A program made the translations under genes and the position numbers. This document shows, in pieces, positions 11,958-19,544 of a DNA stretch of 64,000 nucleotides (the first letter of the stretch is position 1; the number at the start of each line of letters is the position of its first letter). The notes beneath the pieces were generated by a model. The model saw only the letters and a list, made by a program, of their open reading frames with translations, ran no database searches and had not been told where the DNA came from. Location: assembly GCF_013131805.1 (NCBI RefSeq), contig NZ_JABJRC010000008.1:310001-374000 (forward strand), read 5' to 3'. The stretch is from Kribbella sandramycini (GTDB taxonomy: Bacteria; Actinomycetota; Actinomycetes; Propionibacteriales; Kribbellaceae).

Positions 11958-11991
11958 CCGAAGGCCCGGTGGACTTCCACCGGGCCTTCGG
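11958..11991 (+). terminator. Rho-independent-type terminator of the M4 protease gene
   Basis: A perfect 15-bp stem (left arm CCGAAGGCCCGGTGG, right arm its complement) closes a four-base loop ACTT, 11 bp after the stop codon, followed by CCTGTTT. Confidence 0.88.
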
Positions 11992-12055
11992 CCTGTTTGC
12001 GTAGCCTCCGGCGAGGTGGGTACCGGTCGGTCGAGCCGATCACGGGAGGCCGAAG

Positions 12056-12478
12056 ATGACTGTGACACGTCCGGTGGTGGAGAACGAGCGCGTCGGGGCG
12101 CTGGTGAGTCAGGTGACCAGCGATGTGAGCCGGCTGGTTCGGGACGAGCTGCAGCTGGCGAAGGCCGAGCTGAAGGACAAGGGCAAAGAGGCCGGGCTCG
12201 GGATCGGATTGTTCGGTGGGGCCGGGACCGTCGCGTTGTACGGGCTCGGAGCGCTGATCGCGGCGGCCATTTGTGGACTTGCCGTCGTACTGCCGGCTTG
12301 GCTGGCGGCGTTGATCGTCGCGGTGCTGCTGTTCGCGGTTGCCGCGGTGGCGGCGCTGCTGGGTAAGAAACATGTCAGCCAGGCCACTCCGCCCGTTCCG
12401 CAGCGTGCCGTCGAAGGCGTGCACGAGGACCTCGAAGCTCTGAAGGGGCATCAGCCGGAAGGGAAGATCACCGCATGA
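12056..12478 (+). CDS. Phage-holin-family (YqjE-like, superfamily III) membrane protein
   Basis: 140 residues. An N-terminal amphipathic helix (SDVSRLVRDELQLAKAELKD) is followed by two transmembrane helices at about 50-75 and 80-105 and a short charged tail. This matches the actinobacterial holin-3 family, which despite the name is a housekeeping envelope protein and not a phage gene. The ATG at 12056 follows GGGAGG. Its stop overlaps the start of the DUF3618 gene by four bases, so the two form an operon whose products probably meet at the membrane. No phage genes are nearby. Confidence 0.85.
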   Translation: MTVTRPVVENERVGALVSQVTSDVSRLVRDELQLAKAELKDKGKEAGLGIGLFGGAGTVALYGLGALIAAAICGLAVVLPAWLAALIVAVLLFAVAAVAALLGKKHVSQATPPVPQRAVEGVHEDLEALKGHQPEGKITA

Positions 12479-12861
12479 CCACCTCGAAACATCGCGAGCC
12501 GATGTCCGAGACCGAGGCGCTGCGTCTCGAACTCGAAATGACGCGTCAGCACCTGGCCGACACCGTGCAGGAGCTGACCCGCCAGCTGAACGTCCCGCGC
12601 CGGATCAAGGAGTCCGCGGGCCAGGCCGGGCACCGGGTTCGGGAGAGCGCCGGGCAGGCCGGGAGCCGTGTTCGCCAGAGTGCTGGGCACGCCGGTCAGC
12701 TGATGAAGGAGAACGCCGGCGTCGCGGGGCAACGGATGAAGGAAGGCGCCGGGCAGCTACCGGCGACGACCAAGCAGCACCCGAAGGCGGCTGCGGCGGT
12801 GGGCGGCGCCGTCCTGCTGGGCGCGGGCGCGGTCGCCTGGATGGCGACGCGGAACAGATAG
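12475..12861 (+). CDS. DUF3618-type membrane-anchored protein with 11-residue repeats
   Basis: 128 residues. An N-terminal DUF3618-like helix (LRLELEMTRQHLADTVQELT) leads into five tandem 11-residue repeats at 43-97, such as RIKESAGQAGH and RVRESAGQAGS, and one C-terminal transmembrane segment at about 105-124. Eleven-residue amphipathic repeats are known from LEA-type and apolipoprotein-like helices that lie along membranes. Translationally coupled (ATGA) to the holin-like gene. The molecular role is unknown; a stress-related envelope function is inferred from repeat type and partner. Confidence 0.8.
   Translation: MTTSKHREPMSETEALRLELEMTRQHLADTVQELTRQLNVPRRIKESAGQAGHRVRESAGQAGSRVRQSAGHAGQLMKENAGVAGQRMKEGAGQLPATTKQHPKAAAAVGGAVLLGAGAVAWMATRNR
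12601..12765 (+). repeat. Five tandem 33-bp coding repeats
   Basis: The five 11-codon units of the DUF3618-type gene fall exactly in phase over 165 bp. Units 1-3 are the most alike; units 4 and 5 have drifted. Confidence 0.8.
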
Positions 12862-13091
12862 ACCGGTTCGGCCTTCGGGCTGGACCTCTCAGCCGTCGGT
12901 GGGTGCCTGGTTCTTCGGGGGCCCACCGGCGGTTTTCCGCGTGGTTATGGGCATTCTTCGCGGGTTATCCCCTGCGTTGGGGCTGAGGGGGTGCGCCGGG
13001 GTGGTGCGTTTGGCACTGTCTACCGCAGTAGCGAAACGTAGTCCCCGCATCGCTCTTCGTATCCGCCCCAGTTTCGGAGTGAGGCCCGCCC

Positions 13092-13709
13092 ATGTCACAC
13101 CGTCATGCCCTGACAGCCCTCGCCGTACTCGCCACCGCCGGTGCGCTCGCCGCGCCGACCGCCACCGCGGCACCCGCCCCCGAAGCCGCCCCGACGACGA
13201 TTTCGGCCTACACCGGATCGCCGGAGGACGCGGCTGCCACCAAGGCCTTCTACGAGGCCGTCCGCAAGTCCGTCCTCGCCAAGCGCGCGGCGGCGGCCAA
13301 GAACGGCCAGAAGCTGGCCGCCGTCACCGTCACCTACCGCGTCAACGCCCCGACCTTCCGGACCCAGATCAACCGCAGTACGCAGATCTGGAACTCCTCG
13401 GTCAACGACGTCCGGCTGGCCGAGGTGAGCAGCGGCGCCGACTTCAGCTACCGGGAGGGCAATGACTCCCGCGGCTCGTATGCTTCGACCGACGGACGCG
13501 GTCACGGCTACATCTTCATCGACTACCGGCAGGCCCAGCAGTACAACTCGACCCGGATCACCGCGCACGAGACGGGCCACGTCCTCGGGCTGCCGGATCA
13601 CTACTCCGGGCCCTGCTCGGAGCTGATGTCCGGTGGGGGCCCTGGCACGTCCTGCACGAACGCGACCCCGAACGCCGCTGAGCGCCGCCGGGTCGACCAG
13701 ATCTGGTGA
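13092..13709 (+). CDS. Snapalysin-family secreted zinc metalloprotease
   Basis: 205 residues of peptidase family M7. A signal peptide (ALTALAVLATAGALAAP) with an Ala-rich cleavage region and a short propeptide precede the catalytic domain. The zinc site is complete: HETGHVLGLPD with H159, E160, H163 and D169. Snapalysins are among the smallest extracellular proteases and were first described in Streptomyces. Four cysteines in the C-terminal part are probably paired. It stands alone, followed by a 13-bp hairpin terminator shared with the convergent sigma factor gene. Confidence 0.93.
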   Translation: MSHRHALTALAVLATAGALAAPTATAAPAPEAAPTTISAYTGSPEDAAATKAFYEAVRKSVLAKRAAAAKNGQKLAAVTVTYRVNAPTFRTQINRSTQIWNSSVNDVRLAEVSSGADFSYREGNDSRGSYASTDGRGHGYIFIDYRQAQQYNSTRITAHETGHVLGLPDHYSGPCSELMSGGGPGTSCTNATPNAAERRRVDQIW

Positions 13710-13721
13710 CGTAACAGGTCC

Positions 13722-13759
13722 CGGCCCGGGAGCCTCCGCTGCAAGGGGCTCCCGGGCCG
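13722..13759. terminator. Bidirectional hairpin terminator
   Basis: A 13-bp perfect stem (CGGCCCGGGAGCC and its complement) with a 12-base loop, followed on the + strand by ACGTTTTCTC. It serves the convergent snapalysin and ECF sigma genes. Confidence 0.85.
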
Positions 13760-13768
13760 CACGTTTTC

Positions 13769-15019
13769 TCAGCAAGCGGCAGCGCGGTCGAGCAGGAGGG
13801 CGCGCTCGCGTTCGTTGCGGGTCAGGCCGGCCGCTTTCTCGAACTCCTTGCGGGCCTCGTCGAGCCGGCCGAGTTTGAAGAGCAGATCGCCGCGGACGCT
13901 CGGGAGCAGGTGGTAGTCCTTCAAGGACGGCTCGTCGGCCAGCGCGTCGACGGCGTCCAGACCTTGCTCCGGGCCGAACGCCATCGAGATCGCGACCGCG
14001 CGGTTGAGCTCCACGACCGGTGACGGCACGAGCTGTGCGAGGACGGCGTACAGACCGGCGATCCGCTCCCAGTCGGTGTCATCGGGGTCGGCGGCGCGGG
14101 CGTGGCAGGCGGCGATCGCGGCCTGCAGGAGGTACGGGCCGGGCGGTTTCTCCAGGGCCCAGGCGCGGTCGAGGCCGGCCAGGCCGCGGCCGATCAGCAG
14201 GCGGTCCCAGCGGCGGCGGTCCTGGTCGAGGAGCAGGACGGGCTCGCCGGTCGGGCCGACGCGGGCGTTCGCGCGGGAGGACTGCAGCTCCATCAGCGCC
14301 AGCAGGCCATGGACTTCGGGCTCTTCCGGCATCAGCTCGGCGAGCAGCCGGCCGAGCCGCATCGCCTCGTTGCACAGGGCCGGGCGCATCCAGTCGTCGC
14401 CGGCGGTCGCCGAGTAACCCTCGTTGTAGATCAGGTAGACGACCTCCAGCACGCTGGCCAACCGGTCGAGCAGCTCCTCACCCGCGGGGACCTCGAACTC
14501 GACCCCGGCCTTGGCCAGGTTGCGTTTGGCGCGGACGACGCGCTGCGCGATCGTCGACTCGGGCGCCAGGAACGCGCGCGCGATCTCGTCGGTCTTCAGG
14601 CCGCCGAGCAGTTTCAGGGTCAGCGTCACCCGGGCGTCCATCGTCAGCACCGGGTGGCAGGCGGTGAAGACGAGCCGGAGCAGGTCGTCCTCGATGTGAT
14701 CCTCGAGAATCGCCTCGACGTCGTCCTCGACGCTCTCGCCGTCGATCTCCAGCTCGTGACCCAGTTCGGCGAGTTTGCGCTGGTAGGTCTCCTTGCGGCG
14801 GATCAGGTCGACCGCCCGCCGTTTCGCGATCGCCATCAGCCAGGCGCCCGGGTTCTGCGGGACGCCGGACTCGGGCCACTGCTCCAGCGCCGCCACCAGC
14901 GCGTCACCGGCCAGCTCCTCCGCGAGCCCGACATCCCGCACGATCCGCGCCACCCCGGCCACGATCCGCGCCGACTCAATCCGCCACACCGCGTCAATCG
15001 CCCCGTGTACATCGCTCAC
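13769..15019 (-). CDS. ECF42-type RNA polymerase sigma factor with C-terminal DUF6596 domain
   Basis: 416 residues: sigma region 2 (residues about 10-75, with the AKRRAVDLIRR segment), region 4 (about 115-165, LGGLKTDEIARAFL and ESTIAQRVVRAKRNL), then a 240-residue helical, TPR-like C-terminal domain with the signature VYLIYNEGYSA. This long extension defines ECF42 sigma factors, which are known to sit next to DGPF/YCII-like genes, as here. No anti-sigma factor is present, so activity is presumably set by the C-terminal domain. The start GTG at 15019 is preceded by GGCGGG. The DGPF gene lies 121 bp upstream on the same strand. Confidence 0.92.
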   Translation of the reverse strand: MSDVHGAIDAVWRIESARIVAGVARIVRDVGLAEELAGDALVAALEQWPESGVPQNPGAWLMAIAKRRAVDLIRRKETYQRKLAELGHELEIDGESVEDDVEAILEDHIEDDLLRLVFTACHPVLTMDARVTLTLKLLGGLKTDEIARAFLAPESTIAQRVVRAKRNLAKAGVEFEVPAGEELLDRLASVLEVVYLIYNEGYSATAGDDWMRPALCNEAMRLGRLLAELMPEEPEVHGLLALMELQSSRANARVGPTGEPVLLLDQDRRRWDRLLIGRGLAGLDRAWALEKPPGPYLLQAAIAACHARAADPDDTDWERIAGLYAVLAQLVPSPVVELNRAVAISMAFGPEQGLDAVDALADEPSLKDYHLLPSVRGDLLFKLGRLDEARKEFEKAAGLTRNERERALLLDRAAAC

Positions 15020-15140
15020 CCCGCCGATACAACCCCACGACCGCGACGAACGGCAACTGCCGTGCGGCGTACCGAGCAACGGGTAGAGGTGGCTGTTTCG
15101 AGGCCGAAGCAGCGCCTGCCGCCGCTTGGCGGCCGGAGTA

Positions 15141-15530
15141 CTACCCGTTCGTCGGTTCGCCGTACAGCTCGGAGTCCGGGGCGAAGTCGGCTTCTTCGAC
15201 GACCCGGCGGACCTCGACCTCGGAGCCGAGCGCCTCGGCCAGGCGGGCGGCCCACTCGACGGCCTCGTCACGGGAGCGGACCTCGACGACCATCACGCCG
15301 CCGATCAGCTCCTTGGTCTCCGCGAACGGGCCGTCGGTGACGGTCCGGCGTCCGGCGTCGACCTTGACCCGGGCGCCGAGGGCGCTGCGGTGCACCCCTT
15401 CGGCGAACAGCAGGACGCCGGCCTTGGACAGGTCCTCGACGACCTTGCCGACCCCCTCGACGACCTCCGGCCCGGGGAACTTCCCGGCCTCGCTGTCGGC
15501 GTCCGCCTTGTTGATGATCATGTAACGCAT
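15141..15530 (-). CDS. YCII-related DGPF-domain protein, ECF42 partner
   Basis: 129 residues with the defining motif TVTDGPFAETKELIGG and the preceding LLFAEGVHRSALGARV. DGPF proteins are small ferredoxin-like-fold proteins of unknown biochemical role that recur beside ECF42 sigma factors and are often their regulon members. The ATG at 15530 has GAGGAG nine bases upstream. It is first in the DGPF-sigma pair. No cysteine or obvious redox motif is visible. Confidence 0.88.
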   Translation of the reverse strand: MRYMIINKADADSEAGKFPGPEVVEGVGKVVEDLSKAGVLLFAEGVHRSALGARVKVDAGRRTVTDGPFAETKELIGGVMVVEVRSRDEAVEWAARLAEALGSEVEVRRVVEEADFAPDSELYGEPTNG

Positions 15531-15599
15531 GGCGCTCGGCTCCTCTGTCTCGGTCGATCTCTTACTCTCACGTCGAGCGGCGATCGACCGGATCGACAC

Positions 15600-16427
15600 T
15601 CAGCGGCGCACAGATTCCAGCATCGGGGCGGTCAGCTCGTACAGCCGCCGCGCGTTGGCCGGATCAAAGGTGGGCAGGCCCGGGTCGACCGGCTTCCCGA
15701 CCGCGCGCAGGATCAACCGCTCGGCGGGCTGATCGTCCATGACCGCGAGGGTGTCGCGGGCGCCGTCCGCGGGGGATTTCGCGAACGCGGCGGCGGTGAG
15801 GCGGCTGAGCGCCCGGAGCGGTTGCGGGAGGTGGTTGCCGGGAGTGTTCGTGTACGGCGGCTGGATGCCGAAGTACTTCGTCCGGCCGTCGGGGTGGTTC
15901 TGCAGGTAGTGGATCGGCAGCAGGTCGTTGGCCCGGCCGTTCGCGATCGTCGTGTGGACGAGGCTGTATTTGCGCGCACTGTGCAGGTCGTCCCAGGCGA
16001 CGGCGCCCTTGGTGATGCCGGTCGCGCCGATGTTGGCGATGATCGGCGTCGCGCCACGTTCGAGCAGGTCGGTCAGGCCGTAGCTGAGCAGGAACCGGCT
16101 CAGGTAGTAGAGGACGAACCCGGCCTCGAACCCGTCGACCGTCACCTTGCGCTTCACGAACGGGACCATCGCCGTCAGCACCAACGCATCCAGCGCCTGG
16201 TGGCGGCTGCGGGCCTCCTCGATCACCCGGCGGTTCTCCGCGAGCGAGGTCAGATCCGCCGCCACGAACGCAGCCTCCCCGGGCAACGCGGCGACGTCGT
16301 CCAGAAACGCGCGCCCCCGCTCCGGCGTACTCCCCACCACCGTCACCCGCGCCCCGCGCCGCAGGTAGTGCACCGCGATCTCCCGCCCCAACCCCGTCGT
16401 CCCACCGGCGACCAGCACGTTCCGCAT
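15600..16427 (-). CDS. Atypical SDR-family oxidoreductase
   Basis: 275 residues with a Rossmann N-terminus MRNVLVAGGTTGLGREIA, whose GGTTGLG is the cofactor loop, and the NIGATG strand of SDR enzymes. The expected YxxxK catalytic motif is altered: the tyrosine in SARKYSLVHT is followed by histidine where lysine is normal, so the chemistry may differ or be lost. ATG 16427 is preferred over the adjacent GTG because AGGGGAG lies six bases before it. It is divergent from a TetR regulator, with a perfect 20-bp palindrome just upstream of this gene, so TetR control is likely. Confidence 0.75.
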   Translation of the reverse strand: MRNVLVAGGTTGLGREIAVHYLRRGARVTVVGSTPERGRAFLDDVAALPGEAAFVAADLTSLAENRRVIEEARSRHQALDALVLTAMVPFVKRKVTVDGFEAGFVLYYLSRFLLSYGLTDLLERGATPIIANIGATGITKGAVAWDDLHSARKYSLVHTTIANGRANDLLPIHYLQNHPDGRTKYFGIQPPYTNTPGNHLPQPLRALSRLTAAAFAKSPADGARDTLAVMDDQPAERLILRAVGKPVDPGLPTFDPANARRLYELTAPMLESVRR

Positions 16428-16441
16428 CACTCGCTCCCCTC

Positions 16442-16461
16442 AAGTCATCGATCGATGACTT
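16442..16461. promoter_or_regulatory. TetR operator, perfect 20-bp palindrome
   Basis: AAGTCATCGATCGATGACTT is fully self-complementary and lies 14 bp before the SDR start. A second half-site TCGATGACTT recurs at 16507-16516, next to the ribosome-binding site of the divergent TetR gene. Palindrome and position fit an autoregulated TetR operator. Confidence 0.8.
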
Positions 16462-16525
16462 ATCTGAGAACGAGGCTAGGCGGCCCGCGAGTACGATGTC
16501 AACACTCGATGACTTGGAGGGCGGG

Positions 16526-17158
16526 ATGCCGGAGCGGAGCGAGGCGGCCGAGGGCGCCGCGGAGCGACCGGCCGCGGGCGCGCGGAAGCGGGATCGCGAG
16601 GCGACGCGGGCGCGGCTGCTGGAGTGCGCCCGGCTGCGCTTCGCCCGGGACGGCTACGACGGCACGTCGGTCCGCGACGTGGCCGGGGACGTCGGCGTCG
16701 ACCCGGCCCTCGTCTTCCGCTACTTCGGCTCCAAGTCAGGCCTCTTCACCGAAGCCATGACGACCTCCCACGAAGCCGTCCCGCTCCCCGACGGCCCCCT
16801 CGAGGACCTCCCCGCCAAACTCATGCACCAGCTCGTCTTCCAGGACTGGTCCGAGTACGCCGGCGAACACCCCCTGATCGCCATGCTCCGCTCCGCCTCC
16901 CACGAAGACACCCGCGACCGCCTCCGCCAGCAAGTCTGCGACGGCTACCTCGGCGCCCTCGCCGAACTTGCCCAAGGCAACGACAAGGCTCTCCGCGCCG
17001 AACTCTTCGGCGCCTTCCTCCTCGGCGTAGGCATCCTCCGCACCGCCGTAGGCACCCCCCACCTCACCGTCGCCACCGAATCCGACCTGACCCCCCACCT
17101 GACCGCCATAGCCCAAGCCCTCTTCGGCCCGACCCCGCCCCCTGCTCCTTCTGCTTAA
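16526..17158 (+). CDS. TetR-family transcriptional regulator
   Basis: 210 residues. The N-terminal helix-turn-helix spans about residues 20-65 (TRARLLECARLRFARDGYDG, TSVRDVAGDVGVDPALVFRYF, GSKSGLF), followed by an all-helical ligand domain. ATG 16526 is chosen over ATG 16496 because GGAGG stands five bases before it. A half-operator lies just before the gene. The last 400 bp are extremely C-rich and G-poor on the coding strand (34 C and 9 G in 17041-17100), unlike the 5' part. Confidence 0.9.
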   Translation: MPERSEAAEGAAERPAAGARKRDREATRARLLECARLRFARDGYDGTSVRDVAGDVGVDPALVFRYFGSKSGLFTEAMTTSHEAVPLPDGPLEDLPAKLMHQLVFQDWSEYAGEHPLIAMLRSASHEDTRDRLRQQVCDGYLGALAELAQGNDKALRAELFGAFLLGVGILRTAVGTPHLTVATESDLTPHLTAIAQALFGPTPPPAPSA

Positions 17159-17210
17159 GCGTATCCGTCGGGGACGTGGTCGCCCGCCGGTTATCCACAA
17201 GCGGGTGGGG

Positions 17211-18710
17211 TTAGCTGGGTTGGGTGCCTTCGGGTTGGTAGGCGCAGGCGTCGACGAGGTTTTGGGTGGGGGGTTTGGGGGTGTTGGCGGGGGTGGATTT
17301 GGGGCTGGACTTCGCGGGGGTTTTGGGGGTGGTTTTGGCGGGTGGGGTAGGGGCTTCGAGGGCGGCGGCGATGGCTTCGCGCATGCCTTCGTAGTCGGGG
17401 TGGAGGTATTTCATGCGGAGCTTCGACACGTCCAGGTTGATGTTGGAGACAGTGCCGGACTTGACCTTGAGGGCCAGGGTGACGAGAGCGGGGAGGATCT
17501 CCTGGGGGATGTCGGTGCGGAGGAGGTGCTGGCCGGCTTTGGCGATCGCCTTGTACTTGGTGACCAGGGTGGCCGGGTCGGCGGCGTCCACCATGGCTTT
17601 GATCGTGCAGCGCTGGCGGATCTGGCGCTGGTCGTCGTCGGCGTTGTAGCGGCCGCGGGCGAACCAGAGGGCGTGCCGGCCGTCGAGGTGTTGCTTGGGG
17701 CCGGGCTCGATCCACTCCTTGGGCGGGATGTGGGCGCTGCTGACGCCGCCCATCGCGACCCGCTCGTTGACGTTGACGGTGATCCCGCCGAGCGCGTTCA
17801 CCAGCTCGGGGAAACCGGTCAGGTTCACCTGCAGGTAGTAGTCGATCTTCAGGCCGGTGGCCTCACCGACGGACTGTTTGAGGACGTCGGCGCCCTCGTT
17901 GTCCGACGGGCCGAGGATGCCGGGGTGCGCGGCCGGGACGTTCTCGTACATCGCGGTCAGCATCCACTCCAGCCGGCCCTCCAGGCTGAGGCCTTCCTTG
18001 CCGAAGCCGTTCGGGTACTTGCGGTAGAGCGGCGAATCCTTCGGGAACGGCATGAAGGTGAGCTGGCGCGGCATCGAGATCAGCGCGGTGTTACCGGTCC
18101 TGGTGTCGATACTCGCGACGATGACGGTGTCGGTCCGGACGCCGACGCGGCTCGGCGCGTCGTCACCGCCGAGCAGCAGCAGGTTCAGCCGCGGCCGGTC
18201 CTCCCACGGGTCCTTGATGTTGACCGTCTTCGGCCGGGTCGCGCTCTTGCTCTCGCCCTGGGCGACGAACACGTCCTGGACCAGGTCCCGCTGGGCCATC
18301 ACGTTCTGGACGGCGATCGCCGCCGGGGCCGCGATCGCGAAACACAGCACCCCGACGAAGGCCGCGCCGAGCGCCCGGCGGCCGGCCCCGCCCGTTGCCG
18401 GACGCAACGACCGGTGCGAGGCGACGATCACCACGATCCAGAGCAGCGCGAGCGCGCCGATCGTCACCGAGGTGATCAGCAGCCGGCTCGGCACGACGGC
18501 GGCCGCGAGGACCTCCTGGCGCCGGGTCAGCCCGACGTACACGCCGAGGCCGACCAGGCCGAGAGTGACCGTGAGGACGAACGCACCGATCCGCCGCCGA
18601 CCGCCGGCGATCAGCCCGACACCGGGCACGAGGGCGCCGAGCAGCGTCCAGCCCAGCAGCTTCGGCACCGAGCGTGGCCGGTCGACTGCCGTGTGCGAGT
18701 GTCTCCCCAT
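17211..18710 (-). CDS. LCP-family (LytR-CpsA-Psr) cell-wall ligase
   Basis: 499 residues. Four hydrophobic helices lie within residues about 15-140, more than the single anchor of classic LCP proteins, followed by the extracytoplasmic LCP domain: LLLLGGDDA, VRTDTVIVASID and ISMPRQLTFMPF contain the conserved Asp and Arg residues that hold the polyprenyl pyrophosphate. LCP enzymes transfer secondary polymers from lipid carriers to peptidoglycan. A Pro/Thr/Lys-rich tail ends the protein and is encoded by a very C-rich stretch. The ATG at 18710 follows AGGGGAG at a spacing of four. The start is 106 bp from the 3' end of the upstream SDR. Confidence 0.9.
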   Translation of the reverse strand: MGRHSHTAVDRPRSVPKLLGWTLLGALVPGVGLIAGGRRRIGAFVLTVTLGLVGLGVYVGLTRRQEVLAAAVVPSRLLITSVTIGALALLWIVVIVASHRSLRPATGGAGRRALGAAFVGVLCFAIAAPAAIAVQNVMAQRDLVQDVFVAQGESKSATRPKTVNIKDPWEDRPRLNLLLLGGDDAPSRVGVRTDTVIVASIDTRTGNTALISMPRQLTFMPFPKDSPLYRKYPNGFGKEGLSLEGRLEWMLTAMYENVPAAHPGILGPSDNEGADVLKQSVGEATGLKIDYYLQVNLTGFPELVNALGGITVNVNERVAMGGVSSAHIPPKEWIEPGPKQHLDGRHALWFARGRYNADDDQRQIRQRCTIKAMVDAADPATLVTKYKAIAKAGQHLLRTDIPQEILPALVTLALKVKSGTVSNINLDVSKLRMKYLHPDYEGMREAIAAALEAPTPPAKTTPKTPAKSSPKSTPANTPKPPTQNLVDACAYQPEGTQPS

Positions 18711-18816
18711 TGACTCCCCTGTCGCCGTCCGGGTGTGTCTCGGGACACGCCCTCCCAAGTGTGCATCGTTGCAGCACGCTCTACAGCTTCAGACGTGTTA
18801 CAGGGCCATTCGGTTG

Positions 18817-19491
18817 TCACACGGGCAGATGACCGGCGGCGAATCCCTCGGTCTCGACCAGGGTCCGGACCACTCGGGCGATCTGCTCCGGCGGGGTCCA
18901 GCCGCTGGTGTCGGCGCCCGGGCGGGCCGCGCGGTTGGCCGCGGTGTCGATGGTCGCGGGCAGGATCGTGTTCACCCGGATTCCGTCCCCGGCGTACTCC
19001 GCGTGCAGCGCGTCGGCGAACGCGATCACGCCGGCCTTGGCCGCGATGTACCCGGCCGCGCCCGCGAACGGCCGGATCGCCGACCGGCTCGCCGTACAGA
19101 CGATCGCCCCGGCGCCCGCGGCGAGCAGGTGCGGCAGGACGGCCTGCGTGATCAGGTACGTCGGTCGCAGGTTGATCCGCAGTTGGTCCTCGAACTCCTC
19201 GATCGGCGTCTCGTGCACACGTCCGCCGGAGGCGAACCCGCCGACCAGGTTGACCAGCGCGACCAGCGGCGCGCTCTCGTCGGACGCCGCCAGCGCGACG
19301 ACGTCCGCGACACCGGCGGGGTCGAACGGGTCGGCGACGATCGGATTCAGCGCGGGATGCGCGCCGAGCCGCTCAACCGTCTGCTCACTCCGGCCGGGCG
19401 CGACGACCCGCCACCCGGCCTCCAGGAACTCGGCCACCACCGCGCGGCCGAGGCCTCCGGTGCCTCCGGCAACAACCACCGTCTGCGTCAT
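18817..19491 (-). CDS. SDR-family NAD(P)-dependent oxidoreductase
   Basis: 224 residues, a classical short-chain dehydrogenase: GGTGGLGRAV cofactor loop, NLVGG strand, catalytic serine in TASRSAIRP, and YIAAK as the intact YxxxK motif. Residues near the N-terminus do not decide NAD or NADP by eye. Divergent from an epimerase-like gene 53 bp away and co-directional with the LCP gene. The substrate is unknown. Confidence 0.88.
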   Translation of the reverse strand: MTQTVVVAGGTGGLGRAVVAEFLEAGWRVVAPGRSEQTVERLGAHPALNPIVADPFDPAGVADVVALAASDESAPLVALVNLVGGFASGGRVHETPIEEFEDQLRINLRPTYLITQAVLPHLLAAGAGAIVCTASRSAIRPFAGAAGYIAAKAGVIAFADALHAEYAGDGIRVNTILPATIDTAANRAARPGADTSGWTPPEQIARVVRTLVETEGFAAGHLPV

Positions 19492-19544
19492 GGTCGGAGC
19501 TTAATCTGGTCGCGGTGGATGTGGGCCGGGGTTAGCGTCGGCGG

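Noticed and set aside
12056..12861. Holin-like gene as a sign of a prophage
   Set aside because: The family is a chromosomal actinobacterial membrane protein; no lysin, tail or integrase gene is nearby.
17191..17199. Isolated perfect DnaA box TTATCCACA
   Set aside because: A single box without neighbours or replication genes can occur by chance.
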